Assembly (NCBI GenBank): GCA_946482625.1
Contig: CAMLSH010000078.1
Coordinates: 1-10,939, forward strand
Direction: 5' to 3'
DNA from: an uncultured Opitutaceae bacterium
GTDB taxonomy: Bacteria; Verrucomicrobiota; Verrucomicrobiae; Opitutales; Opitutaceae
DNA length: 10,939 nt
This document shows, in pieces, positions 1-6,111 of this stretch. Position 1 is the first letter of the stretch. The number at the start of each line of letters is the position of its first letter. Below the pieces are notes generated by a model. The model made no database searches, was not told the DNA's origin, and saw nothing but the letters and a program-made list of their open reading frames with translations. The translations under genes were made by a program, and so were the position numbers.

Positions 1-743
1 TTACTGTCGGACGTGGGCGTGCGTATCGAGAAACCGGTTTCACTGCCGAGGCCGATGGTGCCGAAGACCGCGGCCATGCCGGCGCCGGTGCCCGCGCTCG
101 ACCAGCCGGGAACGCGTTTGAGGTCGTAGGGGTTGAGCGTGCTGCCGCCGAGTGTGCTGGCGGCGGTGTTGGGTGGCTGGCCGTACCAGTCGGACTGATT
201 CAGCTTGGCGAGGATGACGCAGCCGGCTTCGCGGAGTTTTTTGATGATGAAGGCGTCCTTCGAAGGCTTCACGCCCTTGAGGGGAACGAAGCCGCCGGTG
301 GTGGGCATGTCGGCGGTGTCGAAGACATCTTTCGCGATTACGACGACGCCGTGAAGGGGACCGCGCGGGCCTTTGGTTTTGCGCTCGGCGTCGAGGGCGC
401 GGGCTTCGGCGAGGGCGTTGGGATTGAGGAAGAGGACGGAGGCGAGCTTCGGGCCTTTGGCGTCGTAGGCCTCGATGCGATTGATGTAGAGCTGCGTGAG
501 TTTTTCCGACGTGAGGGCGCCGGCGTTCATCGCGGCCTGGATGTCGGCGATGGTGGCGGAGGTCAGGTCGAACTGCGCGCCGCGCAGTTCGATTGAAATG
601 GCCAATGAGCAGTGACCAATGACCAAGGCGGCGACAGCTGAGAATGCTCGGCGCCGAACGCGAAATGCGGAGCGACGAAGAGACGGAGGCCACGCTTTAA
701 CAAGCGCGGCTACGTCGGAGGCGGCTGGGAGGGAGGCACACAT
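1..743 (-). CDS. Exported amidase signature-family enzyme, divergent type (3' part outside window; gene A)
   Basis: The first 247 residues are present; the rest lies beyond base 1. The ATG at 743 follows the TGA of the upstream gene after 6 bases, and the frame is open from there. Residues 1-55 form a basic, repeat-derived leader with a hydrophobic core around 36-50 (AALVIGHCSLA), probably cleaved before QFDL at about 57. The AS core follows. The catalytic Lys is K138 (AKDVFDT), the cis-Ser is S215 (GWSSAGTG) and the nucleophile is S239 (ETGFSIR), with the family's 24-residue spacing between serines. The family hydrolyses carboxamides; the substrate here is unknown. The Gly just before the nucleophile is Phe (F238), and KDN is KDV. 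The motif LNQSDWYG is shared only with the gene at 6112-7803, so these two form a divergent pair. No Shine-Dalgarno motif precedes the start. Confidence 0.93.
   Translation of the reverse strand, partial: MCASLPAASDVAALVKAWPPSLRRSAFRVRRRAFSAVAALVIGHCSLAISIELRGAQFDLTSATIADIQAAMNAGALTSEKLTQLYINRIEAYDAKGPKLASVLFLNPNALAEARALDAERKTKGPRGPLHGVVVIAKDVFDTADMPTTGGFVPLKGVKPSKDAFIIKKLREAGCVILAKLNQSDWYGQPPNTAASTLGGSTLNPYDLKRVPGWSSAGTGAGMAAVFGTIGLGSETGFSIRTPTSDS
595..626 (-). repeat. Heptanucleotide repeat encoding the leader core of gene A
   Basis: On the minus strand four degenerate 7-base units follow each other: TCATTGG, TCACTGC, TCATTGG and CCATTTC. They encode LVIGHCSLAIS, the hydrophobic core of the export leader of gene A. 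Near-copies occur at 2341, 7640 and 9360, always in the same reading frame. Confidence 0.85.
690..714 (-). repeat. 25-base imperfect palindrome in the leader of gene A
   Basis: The plus strand reads CCACGCTT, a 4-base loop, then AAGCGCGG and CTACG. The arms pair with one mismatch. The minus strand encodes VAALVKAW (residues 11-18 of gene A). The other two minus-strand frames contain stops in this copy (TAG, TAA). Copies are at 4156, 7738 and 9458. Confidence 0.8.
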
Positions 744-749
744 GGTGGA

Positions 750-2507
750 TCAGTAGGTGATGGTGTCGGAGGCGAGGGCTGGCGTGTTCTTGGGGAGGAC
801 GATGGCTTTTGTCGCCTGCTCGAAGTCGTAGCCGTAGCTGAGGAGCTTGGGCTCGCTCCAGGCGGGGCCGAAGAAGGAGATCGCGACGGGGAGGCCGTCT
901 TTGGTCATGCCCGCGGGGACGATGAGGTCGGGGAAGCCGGTGAAGTTCGCGAAGCTCGTGGCGGAGTCGGTGCCGGCCGAAGGCTTGGGTGGCGTGGCTG
1001 GGACAATCAACGTCGCGGGACGCGGCGAGGTCGGGTAGACGATGGCGTCGAGTTTATCCTTGGCGAAGATCGCGAGGATGCCGGCTTTCACGGCGACGAG
1101 CTGCTCGTTCTTCAACGCGAGGTACTGCGGATCGGTGAGCTCCAGGGCACGGGTCTGATTGTACTTCAGACCGAAAGCCTTCCCGGGGCTGCGGTAGTTG
1201 GTTTTTGGATCGTTGGAGAGCGTGACGAGGTCGTCGTAGCTCTTCGGGTAGCCGGGCTTCGTCGTCTTGAGGTACTCGGTCACCTGCGCCTTGAACTCGG
1301 CCATGACGAGCATGTTGTAGACCGACTGTTTTCCCTGGATCAGGTAGTCGGGATATTTGATCGGATCGATGACGGTGGCACCGAGTTTCTTGAGAGTGGC
1401 GACCGTTTCGTTGACCACACGATCGACCTCCGGGTCTTTGCCGGTGAAGTCGCGGGCGATGCCGATGCGAGCGCCTTTGAGCGAGCCGGTTTTGAGGAAC
1501 TTGGTGTAGTCGGTTTCGAATTTGCCCTTGGAGGCTGCGGTGGCCTGGTCGGCTTTATCGACGCCGGTCATGACGCCGAGTGAGAGGGCGACATCGTACA
1601 CGCTGCGAGCCATGGGTCCGGCGGTGTCGTAACTGAGTGCGAGCGGGATAATGCCGTCGCGGCTCATCAGACCGCAGGTGGGCTTGAGGCCGACGATGCC
1701 GTTGGCGGTGGAGGGACCGCGGACGGAGCCGCCGGTGTCGGTGCCGATGCCCATCTGGGCAAAGGCCGCGGCGATGGCTGCACCGGTGCCACCGGAGGAG
1801 CCGGAAGGGCCGCGGGTGAGGTCGTGCGGATTGAGCGTCTGACCGCCGGCCGAGCTGAAGCCGTTGGGAACCATGCCGGCTTTCAACACTTCTGGATCGG
1901 TAGCGCCGCTGACACTACCGCCGCTGCCGGCCCATTCGCTGAGGTTCACCTTGGCGAGGATGATGGCGCCACCCTCGCGCAGTTTTTTGGTGATGAAGGC
2001 GTCGTCGGGTGGGAGCGATCCTTCGAGCATCTGCGAGCCGCCGGTGGTGGGCAGGTCGAAGGTGTCGACGTTGTCCTTGAGGACGACGGGGATGCCGTGG
2101 AGCGGGCCGCGGATTTTCCCGGCCTTGCGCTCGGCGTCGAGGGCCTTGGCTTCGTCGAGAGCTTTGGAGTTGAGCGTGATGATCGCGTTGATCGCGGGAC
2201 CGCTCTTTTCGTAGGCGGCGATGCGTGCGAGGTAGCGCTCAGTCAGTTTCTCCGAGGAGAGCGCACCGGTTTTTATCGCGGCCTGGATTTCGGCGACGGT
2301 TGCGGTGGCGAGGTTGAGCTCGGCGGCGTTCAGCTTCGCTGAAGTGACCAATGAACAGTGACCAATGACCAGTGCAGCGAGCAGCGTCTTGGCGAGACGG
2401 CGGAAACGAGGAGAACGCTCAACGTTCAACGCTGAACGCTTAACGCTCAACGTGGAGAGGTATATGGACGACATGGAGACGGTGGTTTGGCGGGAGACGG
2501 TGGTCAT
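750..2507 (-). CDS. Exported amidase signature-family enzyme, peptide-amidase-like (gene B)
   Basis: A complete gene of 585 residues. The amidase core starts at about residue 63 (ELNLATAT). K144 (LKDNVDT), S237 (GPSGSSGG) and S261 (TDTGGSVRGPS) make an intact Lys/cis-Ser/Ser triad. Relative to the genes at 4244 and 7808 it has an insertion of about 18 residues between Lys and cis-Ser, after the SEWAG motif. That motif resembles the SEWA motif of Stenotrophomonas peptide amidase as I remember it, so it may act on peptide or amino-acid amides; this is inference. The leader contains two different heptanucleotide repeats: residues 19-32 are charged, and residues 42-56 form the hydrophobic core (LLAALVIGHCSLVTS). 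The chosen start at 2507 is 7 bases past the upstream stop; an ATG at 2474 is an alternative that shortens only the leader. The C-terminus is atypical (LASDTITY rather than LPGExxxY). The closest paralogue in the window is at 9522-10939. Confidence 0.95.
   Translation of the reverse strand: MTTVSRQTTVSMSSIYLSTLSVKRSALNVERSPRFRRLAKTLLAALVIGHCSLVTSAKLNAAELNLATATVAEIQAAIKTGALSSEKLTERYLARIAAYEKSGPAINAIITLNSKALDEAKALDAERKAGKIRGPLHGIPVVLKDNVDTFDLPTTGGSQMLEGSLPPDDAFITKKLREGGAIILAKVNLSEWAGSGGSVSGATDPEVLKAGMVPNGFSSAGGQTLNPHDLTRGPSGSSGGTGAAIAAAFAQMGIGTDTGGSVRGPSTANGIVGLKPTCGLMSRDGIIPLALSYDTAGPMARSVYDVALSLGVMTGVDKADQATAASKGKFETDYTKFLKTGSLKGARIGIARDFTGKDPEVDRVVNETVATLKKLGATVIDPIKYPDYLIQGKQSVYNMLVMAEFKAQVTEYLKTTKPGYPKSYDDLVTLSNDPKTNYRSPGKAFGLKYNQTRALELTDPQYLALKNEQLVAVKAGILAIFAKDKLDAIVYPTSPRPATLIVPATPPKPSAGTDSATSFANFTGFPDLIVPAGMTKDGLPVAISFFGPAWSEPKLLSYGYDFEQATKAIVLPKNTPALASDTITY
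2341..2373 (-). repeat. Heptanucleotide repeat encoding the leader core of gene B
   Basis: The units on the minus strand are TCATTGG, TCACTGT, TCATTGG and TCACTTC. They encode LVIGHCSLVTS, residues 46-56 of gene B. The flank AGCTTCGCTGAAGT on the plus strand is shared with gene F. Confidence 0.85.
2416..2453 (-). repeat. Second heptanucleotide repeat, different unit, in gene B
   Basis: The plus strand has five contiguous 7-base units: CGCTCAA, CGTTCAA, CGCTGAA, CGCTTAA and CGCTCAA, then CGT. Read on the minus strand they encode the basic, mixed stretch TLSVKRSALNVE (residues 19-30) ahead of the hydrophobic core of gene B. It takes the place that the 25-base palindrome has in genes A, C, E and F. 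Confidence 0.9.
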
Positions 2508-2514
2508 GAATGGG

Positions 2515-4239
2515 TCAGTAGGAGAAGGATTCGCCGGGGAGGGCGGGGGTGGAGGCGGGTGCCACGATGGCGTGGGTGGCTTGCTCGAAGGCGTAGGCGT
2601 AGCCGAGCAGGCGGGCTTCGCTGAAGGCGTCGCCGATGAAGGAGAGCGTCACCGGTAGTTTGTTCTTGGTGACGCCGGCGGGAACGATGACGTCGGGGAA
2701 GCCGGAGAAGTTCGCGAGGCTGGTGCCGGACTCGGGCTGGGGCGCAGTGTAGTCGCGTTTGAGCGGGAGCGCAGGCTTGGGCGACGTCGGATAGATGAAG
2801 GCATCGAGCTTCTGGTTTTTGAGAATGCCTCCGAGTGTGTCCCGGATCAGAGCCAGGCCGTGATCGCGGGCGGCGAGGTATTCGGGATCGTCGAGCGAGC
2901 GGCCTTTCTCGGCTTCTTCGCGGAAGATTTCCCAACGGGCTTTGTTGGCGACGCCGGGTTTGCCGGAAGGATTTGCGAGGTATTCGTCGGCAAGTTTGAG
3001 GAGCTCGGCGTGGCTGCGGGGGAAGCCGGGCTTGAGAGTCTGGAGGTAGTCGGTGATCTGCGCTTTGAACTCGGCCATGCGCACGATGCTGAAGAGGCCC
3101 GAGCGGGCCTTGGTCAGGAAGTCAGGGAGCTTCACGTCGACGACGGTGGCGCCTTGGGCTTTGAGCGTGGCGATGGATTTTTCGATGACGGCATCGACCT
3201 CGGGATCGGCGCCCATGAACTCGCGGAGCACACCGAAGCGCGCGCCTTTGAGGGCGTCTTTTTTGAGGAACGCGGTAAAGTCTTCCGGGAGTTTTCCGGC
3301 GCTGGCGGCGGTTGCGGCGTCGCGAGGATCGGGGCCGGAAACGTAGTTCATCACGAGGGCGACGTCGTAGATGTTGCGCGCCATCGGGCCGCCGGTGTCG
3401 AAGGAGAGCGCGAGCGGAACGATGCCGGCGCGGGAGAGTGCGCCGATCGTGGGCTTCAGGCCGGGCGTGCCGTTGGCGGCGGACGGACCGCGGATGGAGC
3501 CGCCGGTGTCGCTGCCGAACGCGAGCGGGGCGAACCAGGCGGCGAGCGCGGCGCCGGAGCCGCCGGAGGAACCGGCGGGGCCGCGGGTGAGGTCGTGCGG
3601 GTTGAGCGTTTGTCCGCCGAGGGAACTGAAGCCGTTGGATTTTCCGCTGAGGGCGAACTCGCTCGTGTTGGCTTTCGCGAGAACGATGGCGCCGGCGGCG
3701 CGGAGCTTTTCGACGACGAATGAATCCCGGAAAGGAACGGAGCCGGCGAGGAAGACGCAGCCGGCGGTGGTGGGCAGATCGGCGGTGTCGTAATTATCTT
3801 TGAGGATGACGGGAATGCCGTGGAGGGCGGAGCGTGGGCCTTTGGCTTTGCGTTCGGCGTCGAGCGCGCGGGCCTCGGCGAGCGCGTTCGGATTGAGCGT
3901 GATGACGGTGTTTAGTGCGGGGCCTTGTTTGTCGTAGGCCTCGATGCGTGCGAGGTAGAGGGTGACGAGTTTTTCGGAAGAGAGTGCGCCCGCTTCGATG
4001 GCGGCATTGATGTCGGCGATGCTGGCCTTGCTCAGGTCGAACTGGGCGGCGGGAGCGGTGCTCGCCGCGAATAACCAACAGCCAACGCCGAACGCCCAAC
4101 GTCGAAGGACGGACGGAAGAAGCGGGCGGGGGGCCGATGTGTCCGGGGACGGAGACCACGCTTTGACAAGCGCGGCTACGTTAGGACGCGCGACTACGCT
4201 GGAGCGAACGAGCGCGGCAGAGCGATGGCGTGTATGCAT
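2515..4239 (-). CDS. Exported amidase signature-family enzyme (gene C)
   Basis: This gene encodes 574 residues from the ATG at 4239, which lies 4 bases after the TGA of the upstream gene. The frame is open 89 codons further up to 4506, but that stretch overlaps the conserved C-terminus of the upstream amidase and reads as a Ser/Pro/Arg-rich shadow, so I rejected the longer start. The leader (about 1-65) has basic residues LRR at 45-47, a hydrophobic core (WAFGVGCWLFAAS) and a likely cleavage at APA before AQFDL. The triad is intact: K147 (LKDNYDT), S224 (GPAGSSGG) and S248 (SDTGGSIRGPS). Its Lys to cis-Ser segment (TSEFALSGKSNGFSS) differs from both the SEWAG and DEFA types, so it looks like a fourth type in this array. 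The tail is STPALPGESFSY. It probably belongs to the unit D-C-B-A. The substrate is unknown. Confidence 0.95.
   Translation of the reverse strand: MHTRHRSAALVRSSVVARPNVAALVKAWSPSPDTSAPRPLLPSVLRRWAFGVGCWLFAASTAPAAQFDLSKASIADINAAIEAGALSSEKLVTLYLARIEAYDKQGPALNTVITLNPNALAEARALDAERKAKGPRSALHGIPVILKDNYDTADLPTTAGCVFLAGSVPFRDSFVVEKLRAAGAIVLAKANTSEFALSGKSNGFSSLGGQTLNPHDLTRGPAGSSGGSGAALAAWFAPLAFGSDTGGSIRGPSAANGTPGLKPTIGALSRAGIVPLALSFDTGGPMARNIYDVALVMNYVSGPDPRDAATAASAGKLPEDFTAFLKKDALKGARFGVLREFMGADPEVDAVIEKSIATLKAQGATVVDVKLPDFLTKARSGLFSIVRMAEFKAQITDYLQTLKPGFPRSHAELLKLADEYLANPSGKPGVANKARWEIFREEAEKGRSLDDPEYLAARDHGLALIRDTLGGILKNQKLDAFIYPTSPKPALPLKRDYTAPQPESGTSLANFSGFPDVIVPAGVTKNKLPVTLSFIGDAFSEARLLGYAYAFEQATHAIVAPASTPALPGESFSY
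4071..4105 (-). repeat. Heptanucleotide repeat encoding the leader core of gene C
   Basis: The plus strand has five contiguous units: ATAACCA, ACAGCCA, ACGCCGA, ACGCCCA and ACGTCGA. On the minus strand they encode most of LRRWAFGVGCWLF, the basic patch and hydrophobic core of the leader of gene C. The unit differs from the TCATTGG type, but the period and position are the same. Confidence 0.85.
4156..4180 (-). repeat. 25-base imperfect palindrome in the leader of gene C
   Basis: The arms are CCACGCTT and AAGCGCGG around TGAC, followed by CTACG. It encodes VAALVKAW (residues 21-28) on the minus strand. A shorter degenerate echo (GCGCGACTACG) follows at about 4188-4198. Confidence 0.8.
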
Positions 4240-4243
4240 GAGA

Positions 4244-5842
4244 TCAGTACTCGAATTTTTCGCCGGGGAGCGCCGGCGTCGTCGAAGGCGACACGCGGTG
4301 CTTCGTCGCTTGTTCGTACGCGTAGGCGTAGGCGAGCAGCTTGGGTTCGGAGAAGGCGGGGCCGAAGAAGGAGAGCGTGACGGGCATCTTGTTATCCTTC
4401 GTGAGACCGGCGGGGACGATGACGTCGGGAAACTGGGTGACGTTGGCGATGCTCGTGAGCGAAGGCGGGCCGACCCGGTCAACGATCTCGGGTGTCTTGG
4501 GATCAATGAGCTCGGGCTGGCGCGAGCGCGTCGGGTAGACGAGCGCGTCGAGCTGATTGTCTTCTATGAGGCCGAGGACGGCGTCGCGGACGGCGAGCAT
4601 ACCGTAATTCTTGGCGGAGGTGTAGGTGAGCGACGTGATCGGCGGGCCTTCGCTCATGCGTTTGAAGCGCGTGAAGACGCTCGGGTGCGGGAGGAATTTT
4701 CCTTTGGGCGCTGTGAGCGCGAGGCCTTTCTCGGCGAGCTCGCCTTGCGTTTTCGGGAATCCGGGGCGGACCGTGGCGAGATACGCGGCGTAGTTTTCAC
4801 GGACTTCCGACATACGGATCGGCTCCATCACGACGGGGCGGTTTTGGAGGGCGATGGCGGGGAAGTGGACGGGATCGACGAGGATCGCGCCCTGGGCTTT
4901 GAGCTCTTCGAGAGCTGCGTTGAAGACGCGATCCACTTCAGGATCGGTGCCGGCGTAATCGCGGATCACGCCGAGGCGGACGCCCTTGAGCGCGTCCTTT
5001 TTGAGAAACTGTGTGTAGTCTTTGAAGTAGAGGCCGGCGCTGGTGCGGGTGAGGGGATCGGCGGGGTCGACGCCGGTCATAAAGCCGAGCGAGAGGGCAA
5101 CGTCATAGACGGTGCGCGCCATGGGGCCGCCTGTATCGAACGTCAGGACACACGGCATGATGCCGGTGCGGGAGAGCAGGCCGTTGGTCGGTTTGATGCC
5201 GACGATGCCGTTGGCCGAAGACGGGCCGCGGATCGAGCCGCCGGTGTCGGAGCCGAGGCCGAGCGGAGCGAACCAGGCGGCGAGGCCGGCGCCGGTACCG
5301 CCGGAAGAACCGGCGGGATGGCGGCGGGGATCGTGGGGGTTGCGGGTTTGTCCGTCGCGTGAACTGAAGCCGATGCCGCCGTGGGCGAATTCGTCCATGT
5401 TTACCTTGGCGAGCATGATCGCGCCGGCGTCGCGCAGGTTTTTGATCATGGGCGCGTCCTTGTACGGGATGGCTCCGTCGAGGAGGAACGTGCCGCCGGT
5501 GGTGGGCAGGTCGAAGGTGTCGTAGTTGTCCTTTACGAGGACGGGAATGCCGTGGAGCGGGCCACGCGGGCCTTTGGCTTTGCGCTCGGCGTCGAGTGCG
5601 CGGGCTTCGGCGAGCGCGTTCGGGTTGAGCGTGATGACCGTGTTTAGCTTCGGTCCCTTCTGGTCGTAAGCTTCGATACGCGCGAGGTAGAGCGTGACCA
5701 GTTTCTCGTAGGAGAGGGCGCCGCTGGCGACGGCCTCTTGAATATCTGGAATCGAGGCGGTCTCGAGGTCGAACGTCCGGGCGTGGACGGAGGAGGCCAG
5801 CAATGATGCGGCGAGAACGGCGAGGAACGGTTTGAGTCGCAT
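4244..5842 (-). CDS. Exported amidase signature-family enzyme with classical signal peptide (gene D)
   Basis: This gene encodes 532 residues from the ATG at 5842. An in-frame ATG at 5905 would add 21 residues, but the internal start gives a textbook signal peptide: MRLK, a core FLAVLAASLLASS and the cleavage site VHA before RTFDL at residue 22. The enzyme is therefore probably periplasmic or secreted. The AS triad is complete: K104 (VKDNYDT), S179 (HPAGSSGG) and S203 (SDTGGSIRGPS). The spacings of 75 and 24 residues match those of fatty acid amide hydrolase (142/217/241). It closely resembles the gene at 7808-9517, sharing VTQFPDVIVPAG and the tail TTPALPGEKFxY. It is the first gene after a probable terminator, so it should head the unit D-C-B-A and need its own promoter. 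It lacks the repeat-derived leader seen in five other members. No Shine-Dalgarno motif is visible upstream. Confidence 0.96.
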   Translation of the reverse strand: MRLKPFLAVLAASLLASSVHARTFDLETASIPDIQEAVASGALSYEKLVTLYLARIEAYDQKGPKLNTVITLNPNALAEARALDAERKAKGPRGPLHGIPVLVKDNYDTFDLPTTGGTFLLDGAIPYKDAPMIKNLRDAGAIMLAKVNMDEFAHGGIGFSSRDGQTRNPHDPRRHPAGSSGGTGAGLAAWFAPLGLGSDTGGSIRGPSSANGIVGIKPTNGLLSRTGIMPCVLTFDTGGPMARTVYDVALSLGFMTGVDPADPLTRTSAGLYFKDYTQFLKKDALKGVRLGVIRDYAGTDPEVDRVFNAALEELKAQGAILVDPVHFPAIALQNRPVVMEPIRMSEVRENYAAYLATVRPGFPKTQGELAEKGLALTAPKGKFLPHPSVFTRFKRMSEGPPITSLTYTSAKNYGMLAVRDAVLGLIEDNQLDALVYPTRSRQPELIDPKTPEIVDRVGPPSLTSIANVTQFPDVIVPAGLTKDNKMPVTLSFFGPAFSEPKLLAYAYAYEQATKHRVSPSTTPALPGEKFEY

Positions 5843-6111
5843 GGCGTGGTGAAGGAGTTGCACGCAAAGCGGAAACAGGGCCGGCCACGGGACTAAAACA
5901 GGCACCTGGGGCGAATTGAAAAGTTAGATACGCCGTTTGGGTGGACTTGAATAAAACTGAACGACCTCCGGCTCGATGAGAGCGGGAGGTCGACCGGCGG
6001 AGTGGGATTCCGGGTTGGGGTGACTTCGCGATGGACCAGGCGGGCGATCGTGGAACGGCCCGCGGGAGGAGTCCAGTCGAGCGGTCCTCGCGTCTGCGCG
6101 GAGGAGCGGGA
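5843..6111. other. Intergenic gap between genes E and D
   Basis: This is the only non-coding stretch longer than 7 bases in the window. It holds the probable terminator of the upstream unit, and the promoter and 5' leader of gene D would have to lie between the terminator and 5843. On the minus strand an AT-richer patch at about 5910-5960 contains a poor -10-like hexamer (TATCTA, 5925-5930) with TTCAAG (5946-5951) 15 bases upstream. The match to sigma-70 consensus is too weak to call a promoter. I see no tRNA, riboswitch or other gene in it, and none of the heptad or palindrome repeats that occur in the neighbouring leaders. Confidence 0.7.
5950..5992 (-). terminator. Probable intrinsic terminator after gene E
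   Basis: Read on the minus strand, CGACCTCC pairs with GGAGGTCG. After one C/C mismatch, GCTC pairs with GAGC around the 5-base loop TCATC (5962-5992). The stem is immediately followed by TTCAGTTTTATT. A 12-pair GC-rich hairpin with a T-rich tail, 120 bases past the stop codon of gene E, fits a Rho-independent terminator that separates G-F-E from D-C-B-A. The T-tract is interrupted, so read-through is possible. Confidence 0.7.

Noticed and set aside
40..693. 217-codon minus-strand open frame over gene A
   Set aside because: It is the wrong frame: it is Arg/His-rich and lacks the amidase motifs that the frame from 743 shows clearly (KDV, SSAGTG, TGFS).
4240..4506. Upstream extension of gene C to an ATG at 4506
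   Set aside because: The added 89 residues overlap the conserved C-terminus of gene D in another frame and are Ser/Pro/Arg-rich. The ATG at 4239 sits at the junction position used by the other genes.
3962..5362. 466-codon open frame on the plus strand across genes C and D
   Set aside because: It spans the C/D junction antisense and gives an Arg/Gly/Glu-rich product with no motif. It is a compositional artefact.
5843..5905. Upstream ATG of gene D at 5905
   Set aside because: It would place 21 extra residues, themselves partly hydrophobic, before a classical signal peptide that starts at the ATG at 5842.
5925..5951. Sigma-70-like promoter upstream of gene D (TTCAAG, 15 bases, TATCTA)
   Set aside because: Both hexamers match the consensus poorly and the spacing is short, so it is not supportable as a feature.
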